In this document: piece by piece, positions 21,984 to 34,867 of the stretch
How the letters are laid out: every line of letters starts with the position of its first letter
How positions within the stretch are numbered: position 1 is the stretch's first letter
Source: Castanea sativa
Taxonomy: Eukaryota > Streptophyta > Magnoliopsida > Fagales > Fagaceae
Assembly: GCF_040712315.1 (NCBI RefSeq)
Contig: NC_134020.1
Span: 45,121,751 to 45,185,750, forward strand
Direction: 5' to 3'
Length of the DNA stretch: 64,000 nucleotides
Translations under genes and position numbers: made by a program
The notes under the pieces: model-generated
Databases searched by the model: none
What the model saw: only the letters and a program-made list of their open reading frames with translations
Told to the model about the DNA's origin: nothing

Positions 21984-22055
21984 TTTTGCTAGAAAGTATG
22001 TGGCACCAGTGACTAAAATAGTCTAGTTCTCAAAAAATTATAGTATACCTTCCAT
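21984..22055 (-). pseudogene. Duplicated, broken exon 1 of the acyl-CoA reductase
   Basis: On the minus strand, ATG at 22055 is followed by codons matching exon 1 of the gene at 20780: MEGIL, then [12 protein letters not shown] and FLAK, and then the same AAAG/GT donor context at 21983. Two in-frame stops replace Tyr/Pro-region and Lys positions, and one Gly of the Rossmann loop is Tyr. Similarity continues into intron 1 (about 21920-21983) and a little upstream. The copy lies 1,275 bp from the real exon and the TIR element 21109-21879 sits between them. No exons 2-10 accompany it. Confidence 0.85.
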
Positions 22056-22082
22056 GGGACAAGGAAAGAGAGTAGTTGATGA

Positions 22083-22905
22083 TGTTAGGTTCTAAAAGTT
22101 TAGAACAATTGGCAAACCGTGAATGCAAATTTGTCAAGAAATAGATTCCTAAATCTATAGGTATGATTAGACAATGCTTGAGGTGCTGCAAATCAGAACA
22201 CAAAAATAAGAAAACTGCAGGTTTAGGAATTCGAAACATGCCAAGTTTGATCGATTGAGAAGAAGGCTCAACCAATCGAGATATAGATCTGCAGAATTTA
22301 ATTAAAGCCCAATAGCTCATTAAGCCCATCAAGTGATTAGAATTTAGATCTAATTTTCCTATTATTTAAAGGAAATCTTAAGGCACATTTTATTATGACT
22401 TTGGAGTTTATCTTTTGAGATTAAAAGGTGTTGTGCCTTCTCCTTTCAAAATCACTACCAAAATTCCATCTATGCACCTTTAGAACTTGTAGATCTGAAG
22501 TTGCTGTAACAAGATTATACATAATTGATGATTTAAAGTTTTGAGTGGAATCTTAAAGTCACAAAAGAGGGTGTTTGTGTGCAACAAATTCAGAATAGAA
22601 GAGTCTGTGGATTAAATCTATTGTAAAGACTTTCATTCTATTAGTGAATGTTGCATTGTGAATTGTTTAGGTTAAATTCTCCCTAAGTTTTTTACCTTGA
22701 AACTGAATTGTTTCATAAGTTTTCTAGGGTCATCATATCGTTTGTGTTCTTTTCCACTGTGCAAGATATGATTTATTATTTTTTAACTTATATCTACTAA
22801 ATTGATCTAAGTAACAACTTGGCTATTAAATTAGGTTAAACAATTTGTGTTTTCAAGAGTCTAAACAAATTAATAGGTGGAATCAGAGTGGGTTCACTCT
22901 CATTG
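22083..22905 (+). mobile_element. Possible solo or truncated LTR with primer-site-like end
   Basis: TGTTAGGTTCTAAAAG at 22083 begins a non-coding stretch that reaches GTCTAAACA (about 22868). It is followed by GGTGGAATCAGAGTGGG (22879-22895), resembling the primer site TGGTATCAGAGC. The inside has the poly-AT plus TTGTGTT pattern of plant LTR ends. No partner LTR or coding region is in the window. It starts 28 bases upstream of the duplicated exon 1, so it may have inserted in that copy's leader. Confidence 0.45.
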
Positions 22906-22913
22906 GATTAATG

Positions 22914-23070
22914 CACTACAAAAAACTGTCTATAGTGGCGTTCAGGAAATGCCACTAGAAGTCTTAAAAACAACATTCTCAACTATCTTCCTTGTAACAA
23001 ATACAAATCAGTGGTTACTTCAAGAGTTCTTATCATACATTATTCATGAACAATAAATGAATATGTATAA
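22914..23070. mobile_element. CACTA-like terminus fragment
   Basis: CACTACAAAAAACTGTCTAT at 22915 resembles CACTA transposon ends and is followed by an AGTGGCGTTCAGGAAATGCCACT stem. No matching opposite end (TTTTTTGTAGTG) was found downstream within the window, so it is probably a truncated end. It stops where a satellite monomer begins. Confidence 0.4.
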
Positions 23071-23753
23071 CCATTGTTAATTGCACTGTATATAGCATGA
23101 GTCAATGACTAGTATATTAAATAAAACGAACATAAACAAATTTTTTCTTAAGTTGGATCTGAACAATTACAACCTATTCAATCAAACTCAATTTATTTAT
23201 TGCACTATTTTTGAATCGCTCTACCGAAGTAGCTAGGAAGCTAGTCTGCCCACAAACCTTTATTTAATGCGCTATTCATATGGTTAGAGTGAGGTTGGTA
23301 ATGTTGCCTAACCTAGTTTCACATTAATTATTATTATTATAAACTTTAGACGCTAGAACTTAAATTTTAGTTGCTAACTCGCGTTGGTTATAAATGCAAC
23401 TACAGACTGAGGCTAACGACTGACAAAGTGTCTAAAGTAAACTAAGTCCTTTTCGTACCATATCTATTCCCACCCCCACATTAATGATTATTACCTAAAA
23501 TTTAAATGCTAACTAACTCGACTTCGTTTTTGTGGTTGTGTAATAGTGCATAGTGTTTGATACTTTAATTAACAAGAGTTTGGAAGGAAATACTATTTTC
23601 CTTATCTTTCAAGAGAAAGATAAAAATGGGAAATATTAATATAAAAATTATAAAAAAAAAAAAAAGTTGTGTTCTTAAAACTCTAGTAATCACAATTTTT
23701 TTCAAAACCTTTTCATCACTTTCCCAATATACCCAAATGGACTGCAAAAGAAA
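23071..23753 (+). repeat. Single ~683-bp satellite monomer outside the main array
   Basis: It starts CCATTGTTAATTGC, runs through the same landmarks as the array monomers (CGAAGTAGCTAGGAAGCTAG, GTTGGTAATGTTGCCTAACC, TCTATTCCCACCCCCACATT, CTTATCTTTCAAGAGAAAGA) and ends ...GACTGCAAAAGAAA. The following flank is the same as that after the last monomer of the main array at 47321. The small minus-strand frame 23565-23747 is not conserved among monomers. Confidence 0.92.
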
Positions 23754-25196
23754 TTTGAGTGAAGGGTTGTGGCTAGTGATGGTTTAGGACTTTCTTTTAA
23801 TGGATTTGGGTGTGTTTGGATTCAAAATTTTAAATCCTTTACGATTTTTGCATTTTACACTGATATGTAATTAGATACCTGAATCTGGCCCTGTTATGTA
23901 TTTAAATTACTAAGGTAACCTAGTCATTAGTATTATTATATTATAAAAATATGCAAGAAATAATTTTAATTAAAAAGGTGTCTCTTTTTCTCTCTTACGA
24001 TATTATGTAGTTTAGTGCAAAAATGCTTACTAATACTTAAAATTACATAAACATTGTATTAGATGTTTCCATTTTAGATTAAACCAATTTGATCCAACTT
24101 GTTTGACTCGACTCATGGTTAGATAGATGGGTTAGGGAGCTATAAATATACTCTAGAAAGTTTGAAAAAGGACTCTTAAAATTTAAGAGGGTTTGATATA
24201 AAAAGATTCAGAATGTTTGGATTTGAAAAGAATTTTTGCATCCTAAACCCAACCAGTTACTACTCCTAGTCATAACCAAATACCATTAGAAAGAAACAAG
24301 GTGTGACCACATTTTTCTTGCCAACATTAAACATTAAAATGAAAAAACATATATACATACACACACGCACATATCTTCCCCCTATGATCCAAGTTATCAT
24401 GCCGAGCCCAAACCCTGTCTTTTTTTTTTTTCTTCTTCATTCCTTCAATTTGAGAGAATTTGAGGGAAACAGATTCCAGAATATTTCATTACTAGTCATT
24501 AACTAGTGCAATGCATATAAAAACTGTTTATAATGAGATCAAAAGAAATTTTAGTTTCTTCTTCTTCAGTTGAATGTACCATTTCATTGTAGTATGAGAT
24601 ATTGCTATAAGTTAAATCTTGCTTTAGTCATTATTAGAGAGAGAGAAAGAGAGAGCCAAGATGACATTGAGAGATGAGAGTGACTAGGAAAGAGAAATGA
24701 CTGGGAAAGAGAAATAAATGTGAGAGAAGAGAATGGTTGTGAGAAAATTGAAAAAGTTAAATGTTTAGGGAACTCTTAATACTTTTATATATATATATAT
24801 AGATAAATAGATAGATAATTGTATGTATGTATGTAAATAAGTGATTAACATATTTAATCACTCAATATTTTTTATTAGAAACAAATTTTGACAAATTCAT
24901 TGTTAAATCACATTACTTCTTATTCTCTATATGCTTGTGAAATTTCAAAATGAATTGAGATCGAAAACCATCTCATCTATAACACATTTAAATTTTAAAA
25001 TTTTGTATTATAAAATTATACATAAAATATGAGTCTATGAATTGAACAATAAATAATATTCGATTGGTATGAAATTTGACATATGTGATAAGAATAGATA
25101 GAACATGCATTCCAATGGTGGGATTTTTAAGATATTAATTTGATAAAAAGTTATTTAATATTGCCTAAAGTTACGTCATGTGTAACTTGCTCTTGT

Positions 25197-25235
<39 letters not shown>

Positions 25236-25505
25236 GAGTTAGGTTCAAAATGCACCTGGTGTAACTCTAAGCAATGTTACCGATAATGCTGAGATTGTCA
25301 CTAAAGTAGGTTCGTCCAGATAGCTCAGCACGGACTTCGTCACTATACCTGCAAGAGTAAGAATGGAATCTTCTCTAAGTGGCCATTAGTGTGATGCCGG
25401 CCACGGAGTCTCCAATGGTAAAGTTAGAGACTAGATATGATAGATAGGGCTTATAAGAACTAGAGCGAATAAAGTGTTTCAACGAGTGAGTATGTACCAA
25501 TGTTT
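23754..25505 (+). repeat. Segmental duplication, left copy of satellite flank
   Basis: TTTGAGTGAAGGGTTGTGG through about 25500 matches 47322-47640 plus 51148-52150 in order and orientation. The left copy keeps about 400 bases (24532-24929) that the right copy lacks. It also contains the uninterrupted site where the right copy has a Helitron (about 24070-24090). It includes a copy of the dispersed MITE-like repeat (24875-25285) and (CA)n at 25199-25232. No gene is seen. It ends where retroelement A begins. Confidence 0.9.
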
Positions 25506-25639
25506 GTTATCACTAAGTGGTCACAAGACCTATATACAAAAAGATAATGTATCTAAAAGAGAAAAGAAAAGAAAAGAAACATAAATCCTCGCTACATCCC
25601 TAAAAAAAAAAACACACTCGCCCTAACAAAAAGGTCCTA

Positions 25640-26847
25640 TGCTAACTCTCCCCCTAAGTACATGACTACTCTCATACCCAAAACTACTCCCCCCTTTTTT
25701 CACGAATGACAAATGGCATCTCCTCATCACTAGAAGAGCTAGCATCCTCATCCTCATCAGCATCATCATCATCGGAGCCATTATCGTCCTCATCCTCTGA
25801 AGCTTATGGAGATAGAGAGTGACCCATCTGAACCTAACGTCGTGTAATACGATCCACACGAGTGTTCACCTAATACAACTCAATAGTGACAGTATCAAGG
25901 CGAGCATCCATACGCTTAAGCTGCACCATGATGGTCTTAAGCGTCACACCACCCGCAGAAGAAGAAGGAGCGAAGATGGACAGAGGAGTCACCATCTCAG
26001 TCCGTGGCCGCTTTGGTCGAAGCTGAGCCTTGCTCCGTTAAACAATACCGACGTCAATGGCACGTATGAAAGGAAAGTGGTCAGACTCGGGATAGAAGAC
26101 AAAGGAGTGGCGAATGATCCTCGTGATAGTAGAAGGAAAGATAAACTTATCATGGGTCGCTGTATCCTTATAGACATCTATAAGGTAGAAAATGAAATAA
26201 GAGGGAAAGTCAATAGAAAGATTCTCTAAGAGGGACAACAAAAATCGAGCATGAGGCTCAGTAATAGAATTATAGTGAGACAAGGGATGTAGAACAAATG
26301 TCATCACCATATTCAGGAACCTCGGACCTTTTGCAAAGCTCGAGCATAAGGTGTTTTGACGTTCAGCCCATGAAGAAGGTGTCTCACAAAAGAAAGACAA
26401 AAGTTTGTCTTTGGACATAGTTCGCAAACATGGACAACCGGGGTAATCAGGATGCAATTCCCTTAGAACATGTAGCACTTCGGAGATAAGCTTGGAATTA
26501 ATTACTATACATGTACCTTATACAAGAGTAATAAACTGAGGTACAGAAGAATCGAAACTGTGCATATTGGAGTAAAACTCCTGTATGATCACAGAGGGAC
26601 AACTCACGGGTATCTCACATAGAGATTCCCAACCCTGCTTATGTATGACAGTCGGAAAAGCAGTATTAGAGAAGTCTGATAAAATATCGTGGTGTTCTGA
26701 ATGAATGCCATGTTTGGAGAAGTTCTCTAAGAAGTCCTTACAGGCCTTCTCATCACGAAACCTGACATGGAGAGGTGTAGAATTGGAAGATGATGCCTCG
26801 GAACTAAAAAGGTTCCAAGACGGAGTAGATTTGCGCTTGGGTGCCAT
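25640..26847 (-). pseudogene. Plant-transposon protein of the PF20167 type, element A, two stops
   Basis: It starts at MAPKRKSTPSWNLFSSEASS (ATG at 26847). One frame continues to about 25640 with stops at 26520-26518 and 26040-26038. Recognisable blocks are FYSNMH, HPDYPGCPCLRTMSKDKLL, FAKGPRFLNMVMTFVLHPLS, HYNSITEPHARFLLSLLE and IDFPSYFIFYLIDVYKDTA. The end is Asp/Glu/Ser-rich. These blocks recur in many plant proteins annotated as 'putative plant transposon protein', whose role is unknown. The family assignment is from memory of these motifs and was not searched. It sits downstream of gag in place of pol and is repeated in element B (32823-31642). Confidence 0.65.
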
Positions 26848-28879
26848 TGCGTAAACTATCCGAGAGAGAGAGAGAGAGAGAGAGAAGCACCATCAACAAG
26901 AGGACCAGAAAAAGGGAACTGAAAAGGTACGCATGCATGAACAATTCATGAGTATGTGACATGCAAATGGAATGCAAACACAAGGTTCCAACATATAAAA
27001 CACACATCTAAATGCATGAAAATATTGTGAAAATGCAAATGGAATGAAATGCATGATCATGTATCATCATTTAAACAACACCCAACCCAAAAATTTCACA
27101 AAGATCTCAAAAACCCCAAATATTTTTCAAAAACCCAAAACCTAGGTCTAAAAAGCGTAATGCATGAAGAAAGAAGGATTAAGGACACTTACCTAGTGAT
27201 TTGAGCTTGGTCTAGGCCGAAAATCACGTGGGTAGGAGGTTTTGAGTGAGAAAAAAGTTTTTGGGACGTGAAAAGACAAAAATTGTCGAGAGAGAACGAG
27301 AGAAATGATATCTGAAAATGCGTTGGATCTATTTAAAGAAAACGCGCCTCGATGGATCGAGACCTATCGAGAATTTGTCAAGCACTAATTCTCGATAGAT
27401 AAATCTATCAAGGTGCTGCCAAGAATCTATCAATGGCAAAGAACCTCGATGGATCAAAAAGTTGTCGAGAAGCTACCGGCCAGACAGAAACTTTCCCAAT
27501 TGATCGAGAATCTGTCGAGAAACTATCGAGACAAATTCTAAATAGCTTGATGGATCGAAGATGCGATAAGATTTATCGAGAAAAAGAAGTCCAAGGGTCT
27601 TGATGGATAGCTAGCTGTCGAGAGGTGTCAAGAAGCTATCGAGCTTGATAAAAACAGGTTTTCAAAGAGGAGAAAGACACACACAAAAGAATGCAATCAA
27701 GCAAGCTACTCAACCAAAGATCCAAACAACATGTTAAGCTCTCAAAACACTCTCAACAAGAAGAATGTAAAGAATTTAAGATCCAAACACACATATACAC
27801 TAAATAAGTCTAACCAATTTTATATTTCAAAAACAAGCCAAGACAGTTTAATGAGCATACATTAACACGTGTATTTCTTGTGATAGCCAAATCACATTGT
27901 ACCTGTACATGTATCAAAAGTAGCAAAGAATTTTGTGTGTTCTGTGTGAAAATATCGCAAGATTACATAAGTGTCTCATGTTATGATAATTTGAGATATG
28001 AGAAAATCAATTTAACTTACACACAATCATAACTGCTTGATGGGGACTATCACCTTCGAGGTATATCCTATAACTCCCACATCTCCTAGAAACATGTTTG
28101 CAACCATATTTAAAAACATTTTGATTTTGATTTTTCTTTGCATATTTTTTTTTCTTTTGAGCATATCATGCATGGGTATATATAGAGAGAGAAGAAATAC
28201 CCAATTATATTAAGCTTTAAACATCACAATTTTGCTATGCCAAAGCATACCGATATTATACATGATTGGCGGGCTTTAGTGGTGAGATGGTTATTTATGT
28301 CTTTCTCTTAGGATTTTTAGTCCTTGTCAAAAAGAGTGATACGAGTGTTAAGTACAAGAGATTACTTAATTTTACTCATCACAAATATGAGCCACAAAGC
28401 TCACTTGCTTAGTTGTACATTGAGATGCTCACCTAAGCTATGAAAGATACAAAGTTTGGAAAACTTTGTTTCAATGGCCATCCAAGGTACACAAGTACCA
28501 ATGTACACTAAACACACACTGTTTTTGTATTTTTCAGATTTTTTTAATTAATTTTTTTAATGAAAAACAAAATAAAGCAAAACTGAAAACAAATAAACAA
28601 AAACATGTTAACACAAAGCATAGCATAAAACTAGATAGACTCAAAAACAAAAAAGCAAAACACACAAGTAATGCATAAACAAAAAGAGAGGGAGAGAGAA
28701 AAAGTGACTGAATCACTTTGAGCCTTTTTCCTTCCACACCTTGGAAGGACCTTTCCTTTATGCGAACCCTTGAACCAGAGATGTGGGAGAAGCATTGAAA
28801 CTGTTCAAGTTCAAAGGAACATGAGGGCCTTAAGAAGATCTCCAAGAGGAGCAAGAAAGGATGGAAACTAATTCTGGTT

Positions 28880-30095
28880 TCCAAATGAGATCATACTATT
28901 GCTCTATTGAGTGGTTAACCACTTGTAGCAATTAGGTCGAGTATGTCCTATAGCTCTATAGTTATGACAGAGATACTGCTTCTTTTGTTTAAACTTTTGG
29001 CTATTACCCTTCTTAGTTCTAGAGTTTTTAGTCTATTTCTTTTCAAGCTTAGGGTGTGCTCCTAAGATAGATTTACCCTTGTCTATGTTCTCACTAGCTA
29101 AACCAATTTAGCATCATTTTTCTCATAATCAACATAATTAGCAGGTGGAACAAACATAGTATTACTAGAAGAAGCAATATTAGGAGAAGAGAAATCATAC
29201 CCCAAACTAGATCTATCAGAAGCAGATTTCTAAACGCTATGCATCTCATCAAGCTTTGCATTGGAAGTCCTCTCCAAATGAGCTTTAACCTAGAGCAGCT
29301 CCTCTTCAAGCTTTTTTGTCCTTTCAGCCAAGAAGTTGTTCTCAAACTGCAATGCTCCAATGGTCTGATTAGCTTCATCAACCTTTGTAGAGAGCTCTTC
29401 TCGATCGAGTTCCTCATCACTCAGCTTCTTGGTGGCCAACCTATACAATTTCTCGTGCTTTTCAGAGACATTGTATAGTTTTGCATAGGTTGTATGGATG
29501 TCATCCTGCTCATCCATATTCTCAAACTTAGACTCCCCCAAGTCCTCTTCTTCATCTACCTCTTCAACAATCCCTTTAGTAGGATTCACTGTGGCAGTGA
29601 AGGCATTCAACATTCCCTCGTCATCATTATTTGAATCATCTCAATTTCGGTGTCACTCAAGGTAGTAGCAAAGGCTTTGCTTTTCCCAATGGTCTTGAGA
29701 TATGTTGGACATTCTTGTTTCATGTGTCCAAAATCTTGACAACCGAAACACTTTGGTCTGGAGGGAACAATGTACTAACCGTCATCCCTAGCATCCTTCT
29801 TCCCTTTATCTTGGGTCTTGAATGGTGAAAAACTATATTGCTTTCGGTCCGTGTCAAATCCTTTCGCATTCGCATTCTTTATAAACTTTTTGAACTGCCT
29901 TGTGATATAGGATTTCATCTTAGAATCTTCATCATCAGAAGACTCTTCGGTGTCACCGTTTTTAGCCTTCAGTGACATGCTCTTGCTCTTACTTAATTTC
30001 CCGATCCTAGACAAACCCAATTCGTAGGTTTGTAAGTTGCCAACCAACTCTATCAAAGGAATTTGGTCAATGTCCTTAGATTCCTCAATGGCAGT
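28880..30095 (-). pseudogene. UBN2-type gag, C-terminal part, element A
   Basis: The visible order on the minus strand starts with IELVGNLQTYELGL (about 30055), then a Ser/Lys/Asp-rich linker ending SYITRQFKKFIKNANAKGF. Next is an intact zinc knuckle, CFGCQDFGHMKQEC (about 29750-29710), then an acidic linker, a heptad-rich EKHEKLYRLATKKLSDEELD region, and a second knuckle-like CHNYRAIGHTRPNC (about 28960-28915). That order is the C-terminal half of Ty1/copia-type gag (UBN2 family). Several frameshifts and stops break it. The N-terminal UBN2 core is missing because element B's LTR starts at 30096. Unlike B, this copy has the CCHC intact and no internal tandem duplication. Confidence 0.7.
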
Positions 30096-31086
30096 TGATA
30101 GGTTAAGAATGTATTGACCATTTGTGATGAATTAATTGATTAATTACCCAATTTTATTAATTAATCAAATTAACATGCAATGTATGTAGCAACACAAACA
30201 AATCACCAACTAAAATATAATGCAGCAAAAAATAAAGTTGACACGGTTTGTTTACAAATGAGAAAAACCTTCAAGGCAAAAACCCCACCAGGTGATTTTA
30301 AGGTCACCACTCCTGAGAATCCACTATTATCAAAACAAGCGGTTACAAGTAAAGGAATCTCAGTACCTTATACCAACCTACAATTGAACCCTTACCCCAG
30401 TATAAAATTGAACTTGTTTTGTAGTGACAATCTCTTCTTTTCAATGCACGGCTCCTACTACGTGACTAACCAATCTGATGCGCGGATCCTAATACGCGAC
30501 TTGATCACCAACTTGAGGAGGATGTTGGCTGTAAAGTTCTTCTGTTCATCACACAATGAAGATCATGAAGTTGCTTCATCACAAAACCCTATGGTGTACA
30601 AATACAGCAGCTTCTTCAAGAGAAAGAAGAACTAGGGCAAATTCTGTCTTTGGTCACAATTTGCATGAACAAGACTTTGCTTAATACTCGCGCAACCTTC
30701 GATGGCCCTTAAAATAATCCTTATATATGTTTAGGATTGTGAGAAAAGAAAGCCTAAAAATACATTCACAAATTGGATGAAAATCTGCTTTTCATAAATC
30801 TCGACAGATACCCTATCTGTCGAGCAGCTGTTGAGCCTCTGGCTGAAAAATCTCTTTTAAATCTCGATAGATACTAGCTGTCGAGCTTTAAAATCCTACA
30901 CTTCAATACTTGAATCTTGGATAGACTTGCATGACTTTAACACTTGAACTTGAAACCTTGTTTCTTGAAGTATTAAACACATCTTAGATCTACCCAAATA
31001 CAAGTAAAGTGCGTTTTGTCAAAGGATTAGCCAATTACATAAAATGTTGACATATGCTCCTAACATGAATCACATATGTCCTAACA
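30096..31086 (-). repeat. 3' LTR of element B (991 bp)
   Basis: Plus-strand ends are TGATAGGTTAAG and TATGTCCTAACA. It includes a CTCGACAGATAC...TATCTGTCGAG inverted motif (about 30799-30825). The segment 30465-30890 is closely matched by 63588-64000. Element A gag abuts its left side without a gap. Confidence 0.88.
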
Positions 31087-31100
31087 ATCTCCCCCTTTGG
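31087..31100 (-). promoter_or_regulatory. Polypurine tract of element B
   Basis: On the minus strand CCAAAGGGGGAGAT directly precedes TGTTAGGAC, the first bases of the 3' LTR. Confidence 0.85.
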
Positions 31101-31641
31101 AAATCCGTGACAAAACCACAAAAAATAAATGAACATATGAGAGAAGTCATAAATCACTCAACTCATACTCACTTGTTAAGTACAATAAAATCTATCCTAA
31201 CACAAACTCTTGAAAAACTTTGCAAGAAGAAAGTTCATGGCAAGAGAGACTTTGACAACCTGTATTTCTGAAACACTTTAAACAAAACTCATCAAGGCAT
31301 CTTAGTGTGAAACAAAAACAAAAGATTGCATACAATATATAGAAAGCATGTGCATAAAGAGATAAAAGAAACAAAACATGTAAAGATAAGAGAAAGAGCT
31401 GTAATAACAACCTCAAATGTATATATATCAACAAATACAAGGTTTTCTATCACAACATGATCACAAGATCTAAGGTACATGAACAATGTATCTAAAGTAG
31501 AGAGAAAAGAAAACGATACATAAAGTCCTCACTACATCCCTTAACAAAAATATACACTCCCCCTAACAAAAATCTCCTAAGTACTAACTCTCCCCCTATG
31601 TATATGACTACTCTCATATCCAAAACTACTCTCCTTTTTTG

Positions 31642-32823
31642 TCACAAGGGACAAAGGGTAAGTACATCAAGTAGACATCTCATCAGTACTAGAAATGCTA
31701 GAACCATCATCCTCAGCATCAATAGCATCAAAATTACCATCATTGTCCTCATCCTTAGAAGCCACTGGAGTAGGAGGAGGAGAAGCAATGAAGCCACCCG
31801 TGACAGCCTGTCATCGTGCAATACGACTAACACGGGTGTGACACAACTCATCACTGAGAGTGTCAAGGCAAGCATCCATGCTCACAAGCTGTGCCATGAT
31901 GTCCTCGAAAGTCACTCCGCTAGCAAAAGAAGAAGGAGTGGAGGTGGATGGAGCTGTAGAAGCTAGAGGAATCGTTGTCTTGGGCCACCTCAAACGTAAC
32001 TGCGCCTCGTTCCATTTAACGATAGCGGCGTCTATGGCACACATGACATGGAAGTGGTCAAAAACAACAAAGGAGACAGAAAAGCGGCGAAGAATCCTCA
32101 TGATAGCCGAAGGAAAAATGAGCTTATCACGGGTTGTCGTATCCCTATAGACATCAATGAGGGAAAGAATAAAATGAGAGGGGAAGTCTATAGTGAAATG
32201 CTCTACGAGGGAAAGCAAAAACTGAGCACAGGGCTCTGTTATGGATTTATAGTGAGACAGAGGATGTAAAACAAAGGTCATAACCATGTTAATAAACCTA
32301 GGACCTATAGCAAAGGCCGAACAAGGAGTGAACTGATGATCGCCCTAATCAGAAGGACGCTCACAAAAAAGAGACATTAGCTCGTCTTTAGACACGATCT
32401 TAAAGCGATCACAACCGAGGTAGTCAAGATGCACTACCTTCGGGACGTGGAGCACTTTAGATACAATATCCGGTGTGACCACAATGCATGTACCTCGAGC
32501 ACGAGTGACAAAGAGAGATACTAAATAATCTAATCTGTGCATGTTGGAGTAGAACTTCAGTATGATCACGGATGGACAAGTGACCTGGATGTCACACAGT
32601 GACTCCTAACCCCTATTGTGAATGACAGTGGTAGATCAGTGTCGAAGAAATTTGACAAAATGACTTGGCGTTCCGAATGAGTGCCTCATCTAGAAAAGTT
32701 CTCTGAAAAGTCCTGTGGGGCTTTATCATCATAGAACTGAACATGGGAAGGGGTAGGATCAGAAGAGGATGCCTTAGAACGAAGAGGGTTCCAAGACGGA
32801 GTAGATTTTTGTTTAGGTGCCAT
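31642..32823 (-). pseudogene. PF20167-type plant-transposon protein, element B, frameshifted
   Basis: It starts MAPKQKSTPSWNPLRSKASS (ATG at 32823), breaks at about 32686, and shifts frame for the middle part. In the frame of 32287-31811 it shows VMTFVLHPLSHYKSITEPC, IDFPSHFILSLIDVYRDTT, KLIFPSAIMRILRRF, DHFHVMCAIDAAIVKWNEA and a helical MAQLVSMDACLDTLSDELC segment. The last part is undamaged where element A has a stop, so both copies descend from an ORF that once was open for about 400 codons. The domain family is judged from these words only and the function is unknown. Confidence 0.65.
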
Positions 32824-33737
32824 AGAGCAATTAATCGAAACAAGAAGAGAGGTAGAAAGAGAGACACACAGAAAAGCACCCATCACAATCAATATATAAG
32901 AATATAGAGAATGTAAGGTACATATGCATGAAAGTGCATGAGTATGTGATATGCAATAGTAAAAACATCATAGGCTTAGCTCAATCCAAACCTACCAAAA
33001 CACAATCATTGCAATAAGGTAAACACACATCTAAAATGCATGGAACATTGTTATAATGCAATTGTGATGCAATGCATGATGATTTAAAGCCATTTTACAA
33101 AGCCCATCCTAAAAATTTCACAAAAACTTCATCAATTTTGAAAAATCCAAAAAGTTAGGTCAAATGCATGAAATGCATGACGAATGAAGGATTTAAGACC
33201 CTTACCAATGAAGAAATACTTGATCTAGGTTGAAACACCCTTGAGGATGAAGTTTGGAGTGAGAAGAGTGTGTTTGGGAGGTGAAAAGATTAAAAAAAAT
33301 CGAGAGAGATCGAGGAGAAATGAAGAAAAGTAGTGTGGATCCTATTTATAGAACCTCTTAATTCTCAATAGATCGAACGGTGTTAAGCTTTAAAGGCTTG
33401 AAGACATCCAGCTATGGAGCAACTATCCAGAGGTTTCTATAGTGAAAAGGACTCGATGGATCGAGGAGCTATTTAGCATCTATCGAGGAGACAGAAACTT
33501 TCCCGATGGATTAAGAAGCTATCAAGATTACGATAAAAAGAAGCTGAAGAGCTCGATAAATAGCCTAGCCATTGAGAGGTGTCGAGGAGCTGTCGAGATT
33601 GCTTTAAAAACAGTTTTTCAAGAAAAGAAAAACATAAACAGGAATGTAATCAAATATGCAACTCAACCAAGGATCCAAACAACATCTTAATCTCTCAAAA
33701 CATCTCTCAATCAAGAAAAATGTAAGCACATAGATCT

Positions 33738-33740
<3 letters not shown>

Positions 33741-33773
<33 letters not shown>
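33741..33773. repeat. (CA)n microsatellite in element B
   Basis: About 16 CA units in the non-coding part of element B. Element A at the matching place (27790-27800) has only ACACACATATACAC, so the tract expanded after the copies separated. Confidence 0.9.
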
Positions 33774-33778
<5 letters not shown>

Positions 33779-34867
33779 AAGTCTAACCAATTTTATATTT
33801 CAAAAACAAGTTAAGACAGTTTAGTGAGCATACATTAACACATGTAAACCTTGTGATGACCAACTCACAGTGTACTTGCACATGTATCAAAAGTAGTAAA
33901 GAATATTGCAAGTTGTGTATGAAAACATCGCAAGATTGCATAAATGTCTATATGTTATGATAGTTTGAGATATGAGTAAATCAATTTAACTCACACACGA
34001 TCATAACTGCTTGATGGGGACTATCACCTTCGAGATACATCCTATAACTCCCACATCTCCTAGAATACAAGCTTGCAATCATGTTTTAAAGCATTTTGAT
34101 TTAATTTTCTTTGCATATTTTTCTTTGATTAAGCATATCATTCATGGGCATACAAGAGAGAGAAAAGAAATACCCAATTATGTTAAGCTTTTTGACGTTG
34201 CACTTTTGCCATGCCGAAGCATACAAGTGTTATTTCATGATTGGCGGGCAATAGTGGTGAGATATTATCTATGCCTTTCTTTTAGGATTTTTTTAGTCAT
34301 TCCTGTCAAAAAGAGTGATACGAGTGTTAAGTAAAAGAGATAACTTAATTTTACTCATCACAAACAAAAAGCCACAAAGCTCACTTGCTTAGTTTTGCAT
34401 AGAGATGCTAATTTAAGCTACAAGAGATACAAAGTTTAGAAAACTTTGTTTCATTGGCCATTCAAGGTACATGAGTACCAATGTACACAGACACATTACT
34501 TTTGTATTTTTCTAATTTTTCAATTTTTTTATTTTTATGAATGAAAGCAAAATAATACAAAACTGAAAAATAAACAAACAAAAACATGTCAAACAAAGCA
34601 ATGCATAAAAACTAGATTGTCTCAAAATAAGAAAGCAAAACACATAAGTAATGCAAAAACAAAAACAAAAGGAGCAGAGAGAGAAAAAGTGACTAATTCA
34701 CTTGGAGCCTTTTTCCTTTTACATCTTGGAAAAACCTTTCCTTTTGGCAAATCCTTGAACCAGCGGAGAGGGGAAAGAATTGCAACCGTTCAAATTCGTA
34801 AGGAACATGAGGGTCTTGAGGAGATCTCCAAGAGGAGCAAGAAAGGATGAAAACTGACTCAAGTTTC

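Larger units (their letters stand above)
25505..30095 (-). mobile_element. LTR retrotransposon fragment A (gag plus extra ORF, no pol)
   Basis: On the minus strand it carries the downstream part of a UBN2-type gag (30095-28880), about 2 kb of non-coding DNA, then a 'MAPKRKSTPSW' ORF (26847-25640). It is collinear with the internal part of element B (about 36100 down to 31446). Both ends are lost: the gag is cut at 30095 by an LTR of B, and the 3' LTR is missing at 25505. No reverse transcriptase, protease or integrase words were found in either strand. The non-coding part (27330-27660) is full of TCGATNGAT/ATCTATCGA words. Confidence 0.8.

Noticed and set aside
25199..25232. Possible CRISPR-like or regulatory repeat
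   Set aside because: It is a plain (CA)n microsatellite. No direct repeats with unique spacers of CRISPR type occur in the window.
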